A stretch of DNA of 64,000 nt, taken from JADFGZ01 sp965222345 (GTDB lineage: Bacteria > Acidobacteriota > Terriglobia > 2-12-FULL-54-10). The first letter of the stretch is position 1. Every line of letters begins with the position of its first letter. Positions 43,101-52,299 of the stretch are shown piece by piece. The notes beneath the pieces are model-generated. The model had not been told where the DNA came from. It did no database searches and saw only the letters and a list, made by a program, of their open reading frames with translations. Location: NCBI GenBank assembly GCA_965222345.1, contig CBDCTS010000007.1:186001-250000 (forward strand), given 5' to 3'. A program made the position numbers and the translations under genes.

Positions 43101-43374
43101 CCTCGCGGTTAAAGCCGGCCATCGAAACCGTAATCTGATAGGTTCCCGGTTGCAGTTCCCCGACCCGGTAAAGCCCCGACGGACCGCTCTCTCTGGCGCG
43201 GGTAATTCCGGTTTCGACATTGGTGACAGTCACCTCGGCCCCCGCAATGACTGCTTCGGTGGCGTCCTGCACCACGCCGACTATGGCGCTGCTGGAGATC
43301 TGGCCAAAGGTTGCCCTCGGCACGCCCAAACAGACCAACAATCCAACGATCAATACCCACTGAATCCTTTTCAT
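40150..43374 (-). CDS. TonB-dependent receptor with N-terminal carboxypeptidase-regulatory-like domain
   Basis: The 1074-residue protein begins with a signal peptide (MKRIQWVLIVGLLVCLGVPRATFGQ). A CarboxypepD-reg-like beta-sandwich follows at about 26-110 (SAIVGVVQDATEAVIAGAEVTVTNVETGITR), then the plug domain with LPLNGRSFADLVTLNPGAV and DSNxF-type segments (ANSFRLDGTDLMDTRNQNPG). The long beta-barrel ends in aromatic Phe, LGLKLTF, as do outer-membrane proteins. This Oar-like architecture is typical of acidobacterial receptors and does not use SusD. It imports large or scarce solutes with TonB energy. Its location upstream of the amidohydrolase series suggests linked substrate uptake, but substrate is unknown. 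Confidence 0.93.
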   Translation of the reverse strand: MKRIQWVLIVGLLVCLGVPRATFGQISSSAIVGVVQDATEAVIAGAEVTVTNVETGITRARESGPSGLYRVGELQPGTYQITVSMAGFNREVRQEIVLEFGRELTLNFTLQVGAVEQEVVVTGEAPVVETTISSVATNVSQEQLRELPLNGRSFADLVTLNPGAVTPHIGQGRGANYGFAPQLSVAGARTDANSFRLDGTDLMDTRNQNPGSAAGVQLGVDTIREFQVVTTNGKAEYGRNAGAVVNAVSRSGTNEWHGSAFEFVRNNKMDAPQLEDVDDVVPPFKRNQFGATIGGPIRRDQTFFFVGYEGLRQRLNDTNVWRVPTAEGRQGIGVLGPGEEVDPRIPPYINLYPLPNGVDNGDGTGQFIEDRSQPTSENFLSGRIDHHISENDFLFGRYTISRANATRVARLLSSSASFTSKQILTIQEDHIFGPNLLNTFRVGFSRSIGDVQPTQVEGASESLGFAPGVPLGTLSAGNLDHLGPNGIGIVDDVQNSFQFENNLSYTSGPHTIKFGAMAQRFQWNTDNPAFWQGDYDFDDLRAFLLAGPSGTNATYRLPESSTNRGVRTVLLAFFAQDDYRVSPSLTLNLGFRWEFTTGMTEVNNKVTYLGADVYTATLDDLIPGQLWQNHIKNFEPRLGFNWALGQDQMTALSGGFGIFHNQILHNSFVSFRSQLPFNFRATAPNINVSGNFPDIEAAIRDANVKFRNTRHFDFENFKTPTFYRYNLTLQRQLPGEMALRIGYVGAIGRHMARRSLYNGHSIPVERDGALFFPPASEAPQRPNPHFNNLEWMSSDVNSIYSSLAVNLQKRFSRGLTFQASYTFSKSIDDYSQSETNFTGETGARGSYGQDRTLERARSVYNVPHVLVFNGIYQLPFGSGKPYMNTGGIADAILGGWQIGGIVTLQQGLPFSVGSRISDRGYLFRANRPNLNPGVDVNKLTSGSTAGCQGVVAGSVGDRQALIDAFDTGANVKYFDPCAFTAPEPGRIGTAGRNLLLGPDLRNINFTLSKSFQLGERTRLQFRSEFFNLFNRAQLRNPAARVFRNRRGVDRRAGTITQTLNNSSREIQLGLKLTF

Positions 43375-43491
43375 GGTTTTCTCCTCAAAATAGACGATCC
43401 AACCCTCTTACAGAGCACCCCCGCCTGGAGGCCGCCGTTTAAAGCAGATCGGACTGAAAACAAATAGACTAGACACACAATACAATTGCTA

Positions 43492-43521
43492 AAGCTACAA
43501 TTCAAAAACCCTTATTGTCAA
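43492..43521 (-). promoter_or_regulatory. Candidate promoter of the TonB-receptor gene
   Basis: TTGACA (43521-43516) is a perfect -35 on the minus strand, with TAGCTT (43497-43492) 18 bases away as a weak -10. The receptor ATG is about 120 bases downstream. Confidence 0.35.
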
Positions 43522-43612
43522 GGCCTTTTTAGGCTTTGGGCCACAAAAAAGGGTTACATCTTCTCATTCCGGCATCCTGCGGGGAACGCCAAGCAAAGCC
43601 GCCAGCGGCATC

Positions 43613-45514
43613 CTACTCGGCCCTCGCCGTCGCGTACCGGGATTCGTTGCTAAATTCCAGCTGTGGCCCGATGGGGTCCCGGCCCAGCTCTTGGGCAAAC
43701 TCGTTTCGCAATACCTCAATCTTTCCGCCCACCACCGTCAGGACGGGAAAGAGATTGGGAATCTCTTCTTCGGGAACTGTGAAGTAATCCTGGTTCAATA
43801 CCACCAGATCGGCCAGTTTGCCCGCTTCGAGAGTTCCTAATTCGTTCTCCCGCATGACAAACTCGGCCGGCCAGGACGTCATCATCTTCATCAGCGTCAT
43901 GCGGTCAATCGCCTCTTCCGGCGCCACCATCGCCCCGTACTCGTTCCTGCGGGTGATCAGGGCGTAACCCTGGCTGAAGTAGGTTTCGCCCACGTTTCCG
44001 CTTATCCCGGCTTCGTTTTCGTAGACCGTTCTCACTCCGCCATCGATCAAACTCTTGACCGGCGAAATCCAGTTGGCGTATTGCATGCCGTAGCGTTCCA
44101 GCCACGGGTAGCTTCGGCTCAGCACGTTGCCGCCGCAACTGATCATCATGCCGAGACGGGCCATGCGGGGAATCTGATCCGGACGCGGATAGAAACCGCA
44201 ATGGTCGGAGCTGAACCGCCGCGAGCGGATATAGTCCAGCGTGATGGTGGGATCGAGCGTCATGGCCTCTTCCAGGGTGTCCATGAAATAATCCACCGCC
44301 TTGTCCCCATAGGCATGGCCTGCGGCCACCCGTTCCTTCGACAGGACTGCGGTCAGAACGGCTTTCCCGGTGGCCGAGCCGGGCGTGTCCCGGCAATACT
44401 CTCGCTCTTTGATCTCCGGAGGAGCTTCCATGGTGCTGCAAATCATCGGGGGCCCGGAATCCAAGTTGCCCAGCCCCACTCCGGCAGACCAGAAGTAATC
44501 GTTTCCAAGCCCTTCCATGTCACCCAGCCGCATGTAAAAAGAGGCCGGGTCGGAATTGCCCTGGAATCCAAAGTAATGCGTGTAGGCATACCGGATGGGC
44601 ATGCGGTTCTCCCGAATGAGAATCTGGTAGGCATTGAGGAATTGCAGGCCCATCATATGCGATGAGAACGTGGTAATGCCCGCCGCCGCATTTTTCCGCA
44701 GGCCTTGTTCCACAATATCGGCCAGTTCTCTGGGCCTGATCCGAAAGTAGCCGTCCACCAGCAAACCCCTTCGATATTGCGTCAGTTCGCCGACTCCTGC
44801 GTCGTCGGTGGTGTCCATGACCACTTCCGGAACTTTCCCGTATATCTTTTCAATGGCCTCTTTCCCCCGCGTATTGATCATGTACGCCGGATGGGACAGA
44901 AGAAACACCGGATTGTCGGGAGCGAGCGCGTCCAAATCCTTGAGGCCCATTTGATCTTCCTGCAAAAATTTCACTCCAATCCCTGTCCCGGAGCCGGGAT
45001 TTTCCGGATCATTGGTGGGCAAAGTAATAAAGGCCCACTGGTCCGGGTCCGTTCCGGTCATGCGCTCCTTCAGGACCAGTTCAATGCCCTTTTTCAACTC
45101 CTCGTAGGACATCCCTCCGACTACAAAGCGCCTGCCCATGGTATCGAAGGCAGCCGGATTCTGGCTGACCCACCAGTTCACCTCATTGTTGTGTATGTGA
45201 GTGTGGGAGTCCACAAAGCCCGGGACCACCGTTTTGCCCTGCAAGTCGATTCTTTCGGTGTTGGGGCCGGCGTAGGAGAGGATTTTGGCGTCGTCTCCGA
45301 GAGCCTGGATTCTGCGGTTGTGGACCGCGACAGCTTGGAAGATACTTCCCGGCGAAGAACCCGTGGAAGTGTCATCCATCGTCACGATCCTGCCGTTGTA
45401 AAGGATCAAGTCCGGATAGGAGATGATGGCCACCGGCACGGTCGCCGTCTCCTGCGCAGCCGCCCAGGAAACCATCACACACAACACCGCACACATTCGT
45501 ATCAGGTTACCCAT
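43613..45514 (-). CDS. Exported YtcJ-like amidohydrolase, tandem paralog 1
   Basis: The 633-residue protein has a signal peptide (MGNLIRMCAVLCVMVSWAAAQ) and an amidohydrolase-3 (YtcJ-like) domain. The metal motif HTHIHN is in VPGFVDSHTHIHNNEVNWWVSQ; further ligands are likely in YTHYFGFQG, AAGHAYGDKAVDYFMDTLEEA and SDHCGFYPRPDQIPRMARLGMMISCGG. At the last ligand position it reads YENEAG instead of the usual SD. The C-terminus is the composite-domain segment LGTLEAGKLADLVVLNQDYFTVPEEEIPNLFPVLTVVGGKI. It is the most diverged of three tandem copies and probably hydrolyses amides or imides in the periplasm. Confidence 0.88.
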   Translation of the reverse strand: MGNLIRMCAVLCVMVSWAAAQETATVPVAIISYPDLILYNGRIVTMDDTSTGSSPGSIFQAVAVHNRRIQALGDDAKILSYAGPNTERIDLQGKTVVPGFVDSHTHIHNNEVNWWVSQNPAAFDTMGRRFVVGGMSYEELKKGIELVLKERMTGTDPDQWAFITLPTNDPENPGSGTGIGVKFLQEDQMGLKDLDALAPDNPVFLLSHPAYMINTRGKEAIEKIYGKVPEVVMDTTDDAGVGELTQYRRGLLVDGYFRIRPRELADIVEQGLRKNAAAGITTFSSHMMGLQFLNAYQILIRENRMPIRYAYTHYFGFQGNSDPASFYMRLGDMEGLGNDYFWSAGVGLGNLDSGPPMICSTMEAPPEIKEREYCRDTPGSATGKAVLTAVLSKERVAAGHAYGDKAVDYFMDTLEEAMTLDPTITLDYIRSRRFSSDHCGFYPRPDQIPRMARLGMMISCGGNVLSRSYPWLERYGMQYANWISPVKSLIDGGVRTVYENEAGISGNVGETYFSQGYALITRRNEYGAMVAPEEAIDRMTLMKMMTSWPAEFVMRENELGTLEAGKLADLVVLNQDYFTVPEEEIPNLFPVLTVVGGKIEVLRNEFAQELGRDPIGPQLEFSNESRYATARAE

Positions 45515-45629
45515 AGAATCACCGCCTTCAGCAGATGGATTACAGTATCACAAACGGAGCCCAGCTTACCCAAAAGCCAATATGCGGTAGTGGGTCAGTT
45601 CCCGTCAGGCACAACTCCACCCGATTTAC

Positions 45630-45656
45630 CAGGGCACGGGTTTAACCCGTGCCCTG
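45630..45656. repeat. 13-bp inverted repeat between amidohydrolase genes
   Basis: CAGGGCACGGGTT and AACCCGTGCCCTG are separated by one base, giving a strong hairpin between the end of the 45713-47626 gene and the start of the next gene. No T run follows on the minus strand. It may be a transcription terminator that needs a factor, or a REP-type element. Confidence 0.5.
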
Positions 45657-45712
45657 AAGTTGAAACGAACTCACTACCCAATCTGCTTATCCTGAAAAGT
45701 TGCAGCTCTCTG

Positions 45713-47626
45713 CTATTGCGCCGCCGCGTACCGTTCTTCGAATATAAATTCCAGTTGGGGTCCGATGGGGTCCCGGCCCAGTTCCTGGGCTAACTCACCG
45801 CGCAACACCCGAATCTTGCCGCCGACAATCGTCATGAGTGGAGTGGTGTCTTCCAGTTCTTCCACAGGAACGGTGAAATAGTCGTTACTGAGCACCAGAA
45901 TATCGGCGAACTTCCCCGGCTCCAGCGTCCCCAGCACGTCTTCCTTGAGAACAAACCGGGCAGGCCAGGAGGTCATCATCTTCATCAAGGTGATGCGGTC
46001 AACGGCTTCTTCCTCGGCAACAAAATAACCGTACTCATTTTTCCGGGTCAGAAATGGCGCCGCTGAGCCAAAATACGAGCGGCTGACATTCCCTCTGACT
46101 CCAGCCTCGTTTTCCAAAACTACCATCACCCCGCCCTCGATGGCGCTGCGGACCGGAGCGATCCGGTCGATGTAATCCATGGAATATCTCTGCAGATGGG
46201 GATAGCTTCGGCTCAGCACATTCGCCCCGCAACTGATAATCATGCCGAACCGGGCCAGGCGGGGAATCTGCGCTTTGCGCGGATAGAAACCGCAATGATC
46301 CGAGGTCAGCCGCCGCGAGCGGATATAGTCCAATGTGATCGCAGGATTGTCACGCATGGCAGACTCCACGGCATCCAGGAAATAATCCACGCCTTTGTCC
46401 GCGTAGGCATGCCCCACGGCCACCCGTTGGTAGTTGGCAATTGCCGTTCGAGTTGCCTCGTAGTAAACAGTACCCTCGGCATTGTCGCACCACTCCATAT
46501 CCTTCACTTCCCCGGGGGCCTCCATGGTGGAACACATCCGCGGCGGGCCGGAATCGATGCTGGAGAGTCCCACAGCGGTTTGCCAGAAATAGTCGCTCCC
46601 CATTCCAGCCATGTCGCCCATCCGCCGGTAGAAGTTTTCCGCCTCCCCATAGCCGGCTTGGAAACCAAACCAGTGCGTGTAGGCAAAACGAATCGGCATG
46701 CGATTTTGCCGGACCAGCATGTTAAAGGCGTCGAGGAACCGCAGACCCATGATGTGAGACGAGTAGGCTGTAATTCCTACGGCGGCGTTTTTCAGCAAGC
46801 CTTGCTCCACCAAGTCAGCCAGTTCCGGCACCCGCGTATGGAAATACATATCGATGATCAACGCCCGCCTGTACTGCGCCGCCGTGCTGCGGACTCTTCC
46901 GGACTCATCGAGCCCGGCCGCTCTGGGGTCGAATTTGGAGCCGTAGAGCCTTTCCATGCCCCGCGTGGCATCAGTGTTCATCACATAGGAAGGATGCGAA
47001 TAAAGCATGATCGGGTGATTCGGGGCCAGCGTGTCCAGCATCTCCATAGTGAATTTTTTTCCAGCCAGATACGCCACGCCCGGCGACAATCCCGAGCCGC
47101 CTCCTCCGGTGGTGCTGACGGTTATAAAGGCCCACCGACCCGGGGCCGCACTATTGACATGTTGCTGGACCGCCAGCCGGACCGCTTGCTCCATCTCCTC
47201 GTCCGTATTGCCGGACACACTGACCGACTCCGCCAGCTCCGTCAGCACCTGCGGATTCTGACTGACCCAGTAGTTCAGCTCGTTGTTGTGGATATGCGTG
47301 TGGGCGTCGACGATGCCGGGCATCACCATCCTGCCTTTCACGTCGATCCGGCTGGTTTCCGGGCCGGCCAGGCTCAAAATCCGGTCATTGCTTCCGACCG
47401 CCTGGATTTTGCCGTCCCGGATCGCCACCGCCTCCGCCGTCGTTCCCCGCGATGTGTTCAGGCCGAAGGAGGTGTCATCCATCGTCACAACCTTGCCGTT
47501 GTGGAGAACCATATCGGGGTAGGCCGCAATCTCTTGCGGGACGGTAACCGTGTTCTGCGCACTTGCTACCGCGCAGAAAAGAAAAAAACTAATACAGAAA
47601 ACCAAGCTGTTACTTATTCTACTCAT
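45713..47626 (-). CDS. Exported YtcJ-like amidohydrolase, tandem paralog 2
   Basis: The start at 47626 (MSRISNSLVFCISFFLFCAVASAQ) was chosen because AGGAGG lies nine bases upstream. It gives a signal peptide and 637 residues, whereas an upstream frame start would bury it. The amidohydrolase core is the same as in the flanking paralogs: GIVDAHTHIHNNELNYWVSQ, YTHWFGFQAG, VGHAYADKGVDYFLDAVESAM, TSDHCGFYPRKAQIPRLARFGMIISCGANVLSRSYPHL. LENEAG stands at the last metal position. The close FADILVLSNDYFTVPVEELEDTTPLMTIVGGKIRVLRGELAQELGRDPIGPQLEF is nearly identical in sense to the other copies. It is one of three recent duplicates. Confidence 0.9.
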   Translation of the reverse strand: MSRISNSLVFCISFFLFCAVASAQNTVTVPQEIAAYPDMVLHNGKVVTMDDTSFGLNTSRGTTAEAVAIRDGKIQAVGSNDRILSLAGPETSRIDVKGRMVMPGIVDAHTHIHNNELNYWVSQNPQVLTELAESVSVSGNTDEEMEQAVRLAVQQHVNSAAPGRWAFITVSTTGGGGSGLSPGVAYLAGKKFTMEMLDTLAPNHPIMLYSHPSYVMNTDATRGMERLYGSKFDPRAAGLDESGRVRSTAAQYRRALIIDMYFHTRVPELADLVEQGLLKNAAVGITAYSSHIMGLRFLDAFNMLVRQNRMPIRFAYTHWFGFQAGYGEAENFYRRMGDMAGMGSDYFWQTAVGLSSIDSGPPRMCSTMEAPGEVKDMEWCDNAEGTVYYEATRTAIANYQRVAVGHAYADKGVDYFLDAVESAMRDNPAITLDYIRSRRLTSDHCGFYPRKAQIPRLARFGMIISCGANVLSRSYPHLQRYSMDYIDRIAPVRSAIEGGVMVVLENEAGVRGNVSRSYFGSAAPFLTRKNEYGYFVAEEEAVDRITLMKMMTSWPARFVLKEDVLGTLEPGKFADILVLSNDYFTVPVEELEDTTPLMTIVGGKIRVLRGELAQELGRDPIGPQLEFIFEERYAAAQ

Positions 47627-47772
47627 TGGAGCTGACCTCCTTAGTTTTGCTAATGTCGCTAGTTTGAAGCGGCTGGTTTGGCCGCGAAAACGCAGGCCGT
47701 CATCCATTCGCTTGCCGCATCTTTATAAATTTCCGCACCTTGCACCTAACGGACCGGCCGGACTCGGACAAG

Positions 47773-49701
47773 TTACATGGCCGGCGGCCGCTCCGGAGGG
47801 GAATAAAGAGGATCGTTCCGGAACTCGATCTGCGGCCCGACGGGATCACGGCCCAGTTCCTGAGCCAACTCGTTGCGCAACACGACGATCTTCCCTCCAA
47901 CAACCGTCATGAGCGGGATCGTGTTCGGCATCTCCTCTATCGGTATGGTGAAATAGTCCTTGCTGAGCACCAGGAAGTCCGCGAACTTGCCCGGTTCGAG
48001 CGTTCCCAGCACATCCTCCTTCAGGACGAAGAGCGCTGCCCAGGAGGTCATCATTTTCATCAGGGTGATGCGGTCAATGGCCTCCTCCGGCGCAACCAGC
48101 GCTCCCTGCTCGTTTCTTCGGGTCAGCAGCGTGGAGGCATCCCGGAAATAGCTGGCGGCTGTATTGCCGCGACGGACGGTGCTGCCTCCCTCGTCCTCGA
48201 GCACCACCCGCACTCCGGCCTCGATGGCGCTGCGGACCGGAGAGATACGGTTGGCGTATTCCGGGGAATATCTTTGCAGCCAGGGATAGCTTCGGCTGAG
48301 CATATTCCCCCCGCAGGCGATTGTGATGCCGAGCCGTTTCATGCGGGGAAGCTGCTCTTTGCGCGGATAAAAACCGCAGTGGTCGGTGGTGATGCGCCGG
48401 GAACGGATATATTCCAACGTGATGGCCGGATTGTCGCGCATCGCCTCCTCAATGGCGTCCATTACGTAATCGAACGACTTATCGCCATAAGCATGTCCCA
48501 CCTGAACTCGCTGATAGTTGGCGATCGCCGTTTTCGTGGCCTCATAGGTGAGCGTGCCCGCAAAATTCTGGCAGAACTCCTTTTCCTTTACGGCACGCGG
48601 CGCCTCCATGGTGGAACAAATCCGGGGCGGGCCGGAATCCACGCTTCCCAGCCCCACGGCAGTTTGCCAGAGATAGTCGTTCCCCATCCCGGCCATGTCG
48701 CCCATTCTCCGGTAGAAATTTCCCGCTTCCTGGTAGCCCGCCTGGAAACCAAACCAGTGGGTGTAAGCGAAACGGAGCGGCATGCGCTTTTGCCGGGCCA
48801 GCATGTTGAAAGCGTCCAGAAATCGCAGCCCCATGATGTGAGAGTTATAGGTGGTAATTCCTACGGCGGCGCTTTTCGCCAGGCCTTCCTCCACAATCTC
48901 GGCAAGCTGACCGACCCGGGTATGAAAATACTGATCGATAATCAATTCCCGGTTGTATTGAGCAGCCGTATTGTGGGCGTTGCCGTGCTCATCGACCGCT
49001 TCGGCGGAGAGCTGGGAACCGTAGAGGTTCTCCATGGCGGCGACGGCTGCCGAGTTCATTACGTAGGCGGGGTGGGAGTGCAACAAAACCGGATGATTCG
49101 GGGCTATTTGGTCCAACCGCTGCCTGGGAAACTTCCGCTCCTGCAGAAACGCCACCCCCGGCGCCATTCCCGAGGGACCCCCTCTGCTTCCCACGGCAAC
49201 AAAAGCCCACAGACCGGGCTGCGCTTCCTCTACATGCTGCTCGACCGACAGCGCGACCCCCTGCTCCAACTCCGAGTCTCTCGTGCCCGCAATCACATAG
49301 GCCTTGGACACGGCCTCCAGCACCTCCGGATTCTGGCTGAGCCAGTAGTTCAAGGAGGTGTTGTGGATGTGCGTGTGGGCGTCGATGATGCCAGGCATCA
49401 CCGTCCTGCCGTTCACGTCGATCCTCTCCGTTTCGGGACCTGCCATGCGCAGGATTCGGGCATTGCTCCCGACCGCCTGAATCTTGCCGTTCCGGATCGC
49501 CATCGCCTCTGCCGTTGTTCCCTGCGACGTGTTCAGTCCGAAAGAGACGTCATCCATCGTGGCGATCTTGCCGTTGTGTATGATACGGTCCGGGTAGGCG
49601 GCAATCTCCTCCGGGACGGTAACCATATCCTGCGCGCTCATCGTCCCGCATAGCAACAACAGGCTGACGGCCTCCAACACCACTCCCCGTAATTGTTTCA
49701 T
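47773..49701 (-). CDS. Exported YtcJ-like amidohydrolase, tandem paralog 3
   Basis: The 642-residue protein starts with a signal peptide (MKQLRGVVLEAVSLLLLCGTMSAQ), with AAGGAGA upstream. It shares the core of the other two copies: IIDAHTHIHNTSLNYWLSQ, YTHWFGFQAGY, VGHAYGDKSFDYVMDAIEEAM, TTDHCGFYPRKEQLPRMKRLGITIACGGNMLSRSYPWL. At the last metal position it has LEDEGG, with Glu in place of the conserved Asp. It has a short insertion (STVRRGNTA) relative to the others. Closest to paralog 2 by eye. Like its neighbours it is probably periplasmic. Confidence 0.9.
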   Translation of the reverse strand: MKQLRGVVLEAVSLLLLCGTMSAQDMVTVPEEIAAYPDRIIHNGKIATMDDVSFGLNTSQGTTAEAMAIRNGKIQAVGSNARILRMAGPETERIDVNGRTVMPGIIDAHTHIHNTSLNYWLSQNPEVLEAVSKAYVIAGTRDSELEQGVALSVEQHVEEAQPGLWAFVAVGSRGGPSGMAPGVAFLQERKFPRQRLDQIAPNHPVLLHSHPAYVMNSAAVAAMENLYGSQLSAEAVDEHGNAHNTAAQYNRELIIDQYFHTRVGQLAEIVEEGLAKSAAVGITTYNSHIMGLRFLDAFNMLARQKRMPLRFAYTHWFGFQAGYQEAGNFYRRMGDMAGMGNDYLWQTAVGLGSVDSGPPRICSTMEAPRAVKEKEFCQNFAGTLTYEATKTAIANYQRVQVGHAYGDKSFDYVMDAIEEAMRDNPAITLEYIRSRRITTDHCGFYPRKEQLPRMKRLGITIACGGNMLSRSYPWLQRYSPEYANRISPVRSAIEAGVRVVLEDEGGSTVRRGNTAASYFRDASTLLTRRNEQGALVAPEEAIDRITLMKMMTSWAALFVLKEDVLGTLEPGKFADFLVLSKDYFTIPIEEMPNTIPLMTVVGGKIVVLRNELAQELGRDPVGPQIEFRNDPLYSPPERPPAM

Positions 49702-49916
49702 ATGACACCGGTCTCCTTGAGATTTCCCGAAGCCGACTGCTTAGCCCTCTCAAAAGGGATAATACCAGAATCGCGCACTTTTGCCAGTCAATGAAAATCC
49801 AGCCGCCTGGCTGCACGCATTCAGGATGAGAATGCAGCCCAACGCGGCCAAAGTCGAAATACCTCAAAAAGAAAAAGGCGACGGGCAATATCGTCACCCT
49901 GCCGCAAGAATCCCGT

Positions 49917-51830
49917 CTACCGCTGCGAAGTCCGCCTCGAGGTCAGTTCTTCGTAGGTGGCAATCACGGCTCCGCTGGGCTGTAAGCTATATTCCCCGGC
50001 AAACTGCGGATGGACGAAAATGACTTTCCCGTCGAACACGGTCATCTGAGGCTGCATCTCGCTCAACTCTTCGGCGGGAATCGTCATGTAGTCGCGGTCC
50101 AGCACCACCAGGTCGGCCAGCTTGCCCGCTTCAATCGATCCCAGCTTGTCCGGCTTGAGCACATACTCGGCAGCCCATAGGGTGATCATCTGCAAGGCGG
50201 TGGTTCGGTCCACGCGTTCCTGTTCGCCCCATACCTTCCCGTCACGCGCTACCCTCGTCATCAACAACTCCAGCTCGTGCCACACGTTCATGTCACGGTC
50301 CGCCTCATACACCACCTTGACGCCCGCATCCAACATGCTCTTCACCGGAACAACGAAATTGTTCGCCACTTCATCATTGAAGGCTCTGGCTATGTCCGGA
50401 GAACCCTCAATATACTTTGGCGCGCAACTGAACATCACGCCCAGCCGGGCTGCCCTCGGGAAATCCACAGGGTCTACATACCGGCAGTGATCAAAGGCCC
50501 ATCCCTGGGTCGCCGAAGGTCCCAATTGCTGTTGTATCTCTTCAATCATATCCAGCAGGTTCCCCACCGAGCGATCCCCGGCCACATGGGTATTGGCAAA
50601 TCGGATTCCGTTGCGAGCGGTGGCGAACACCCAATCCCGAAAGTAGTTGTCCTGCACCGGACCCGCCCTCCCGCTTGCGCCCCGAAATTCGTCGTCGGTA
50701 TGGCACTGCCCCGTTGGCCACCAGTTGTCGATGGCTTCCATGGCGCCGAGTTGTTTTTTCTGATTGGAGCAGGCCCGGGTCCCCCCGCCATCCACTGCGG
50801 TGGGGGCCATTGAGGTGATCCATAGCTTGTCATCGCCGCTCCCGGTCTGATTGGCGAAGGGTTTCAGACCATTTTCCAGATCCGTGATGGCGCCAAAATA
50901 ATCTTGCATTCCGCCCGCCAGCCGGATCGTCAGCTCCCCTCGCAACTCCAGCAGCTTGTACGCTTCCTCGCTGTAGCGAGGCAGCCGCGTGGATACCGTG
51001 GTGAGCCCGGTGGCCGCCAGCTCTTCCAGATACTTCTTGTAAACAGGCGCGACATCCTCCGGAGCCGGGTCCGGTAAATACTGCAACAGCAGCCGGCTCG
51101 CGGGCGGTTCCAGGTGGCCATCCGGCCTGCCGGCCTCGTCAATCCAGAAACGCCCGTACCTCCGGACGAAATCACCATACTTCCCCATGATAATTTCCAT
51201 GGCCTTGCCATTCAGCAAAAAGCCGTTGAAGTCCGGGATTCCGAGAGAGAGAACTATGGGATTGTCGGGGGTTACCTTATCCAGCTCCCATTGGTTCAAC
51301 TCGTCATAGAGAATTTTCACCTGCTCGACCGAGCCGCCCCTCCGGAACTGCAGCTGGTTTTCAAAGTAAATCCATTCGCCGGGTCTGAATTGATACCTCT
51401 CCATCAGCCCCTGAATCTGGTCCAGCACGTCTTCTTTGCTTCCTACGCCCCGCCAATCCACCGGATACTGACGCATTCTCTCCGGCCCTAACTCCCCGCC
51501 ATAAACGCTCTCCGTATAGTTGTGGAGATGCAGATGCGTGTCGATCAAGCCGGGGATGACCGTTTTTCCCTTCAGGTCGATCACCAGCGATTCCGGCCCG
51601 GCCAGGCGCAGGATGTCGGGGTCTGCTCCCACCGCCGTAAATTCTTGACCGCTGATGGCGACCGCTTCGGCAGTGGAAAAGTTGCTGTCGACGGTAAGGA
51701 TTTTTCCATTATGCAAAACAATATCTGCTCCTCCTGCACCTCCTTGTCCCATGAGCCAGGAGGCAGAAAGGACGGTCCAGAAGATTAGTTGTAGCGTACA
51801 GACGGAAACTTTCCCGAATAGCAGTTGCAT
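49917..51830 (-). CDS. Exported YtcJ-like amidohydrolase, more diverged member
   Basis: The start at 51830 (MQLLFGKVSVCTLQLIFWTVLSASWLMGQ) follows GGAGGTG at five bases, giving 637 residues. The first metal motif is HLHLHN in PGLIDTHLHLHNYTESVYGGELG, the later His ligands are in NTHVAGDRSVGNLLDMIEEI and AFDHCRYVDPVDFPRAARLGVMFSCAPKYI, and the expected Asp is present in YEADRD. The C-terminal part is ELEKLGSIEAGKLADLVVLDRDYMTIPAEELSEMQPQMTVFDGKV, as in YtcJ relatives. Its sequence has clearly separated from the three tandem copies, and it is closest in style to the 59607-61493 gene. Confidence 0.9.
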   Translation of the reverse strand: MQLLFGKVSVCTLQLIFWTVLSASWLMGQGGAGGADIVLHNGKILTVDSNFSTAEAVAISGQEFTAVGADPDILRLAGPESLVIDLKGKTVIPGLIDTHLHLHNYTESVYGGELGPERMRQYPVDWRGVGSKEDVLDQIQGLMERYQFRPGEWIYFENQLQFRRGGSVEQVKILYDELNQWELDKVTPDNPIVLSLGIPDFNGFLLNGKAMEIIMGKYGDFVRRYGRFWIDEAGRPDGHLEPPASRLLLQYLPDPAPEDVAPVYKKYLEELAATGLTTVSTRLPRYSEEAYKLLELRGELTIRLAGGMQDYFGAITDLENGLKPFANQTGSGDDKLWITSMAPTAVDGGGTRACSNQKKQLGAMEAIDNWWPTGQCHTDDEFRGASGRAGPVQDNYFRDWVFATARNGIRFANTHVAGDRSVGNLLDMIEEIQQQLGPSATQGWAFDHCRYVDPVDFPRAARLGVMFSCAPKYIEGSPDIARAFNDEVANNFVVPVKSMLDAGVKVVYEADRDMNVWHELELLMTRVARDGKVWGEQERVDRTTALQMITLWAAEYVLKPDKLGSIEAGKLADLVVLDRDYMTIPAEELSEMQPQMTVFDGKVIFVHPQFAGEYSLQPSGAVIATYEELTSRRTSQR

Positions 51831-52299
51831 CAAAGCACCTCCAGCCATGACGTGTTCATAGGGTGATCCACCCCTTCATGGACTTCTGTTAGCCTGATGA
51901 TTTACTTTGCATGGTTTTGTCCGCCAGCGACAAATAGTATCTCTGAGTTCCCAAGACTCAAAAACATATTCCCGCTCTGAGGTTCCTTCAAAAGCTTTCC
52001 AGGAACCAGCATGTCAGAATAGCATCCAGAAACTGGTAAGAGATTATCACGCTTTCTTTCCCAAAGGAAACAGCCGACCGTATTCTCTTATTCCCTGTAG
52101 AAATCCAACACGCCATCAAACAACCCTCAACCTGCCACAAATTGCTTTACCCTTCCCCCTCGTGTAAGCTTCCCCCATATTTGCAATCCGGCGGGGCACT
52201 GACCACCGCCGGGAGGGAAAACCAACGCCGCGTCCAAGTTCCCTTCCGTATCTTTTCGACCGCGAAGGGTCAACCACGCAGGGTCAATGAGGAGGAGCC
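51831..52299. other. Intergenic region before the M18 aminopeptidase gene
   Basis: The 469 bases between divergent genes hold no recognisable gene or repeat. The start of the M18 gene is preceded by GAGGAG. Promoters for both directions should lie here, but no pair of elements stands out. Confidence 0.4.

Noticed and set aside
47740..49653. Long plus-strand open frame (637 codons)
   Set aside because: It mirrors the amidohydrolase on the minus strand; the antisense translation lacks any domain and is Arg/His-rich.
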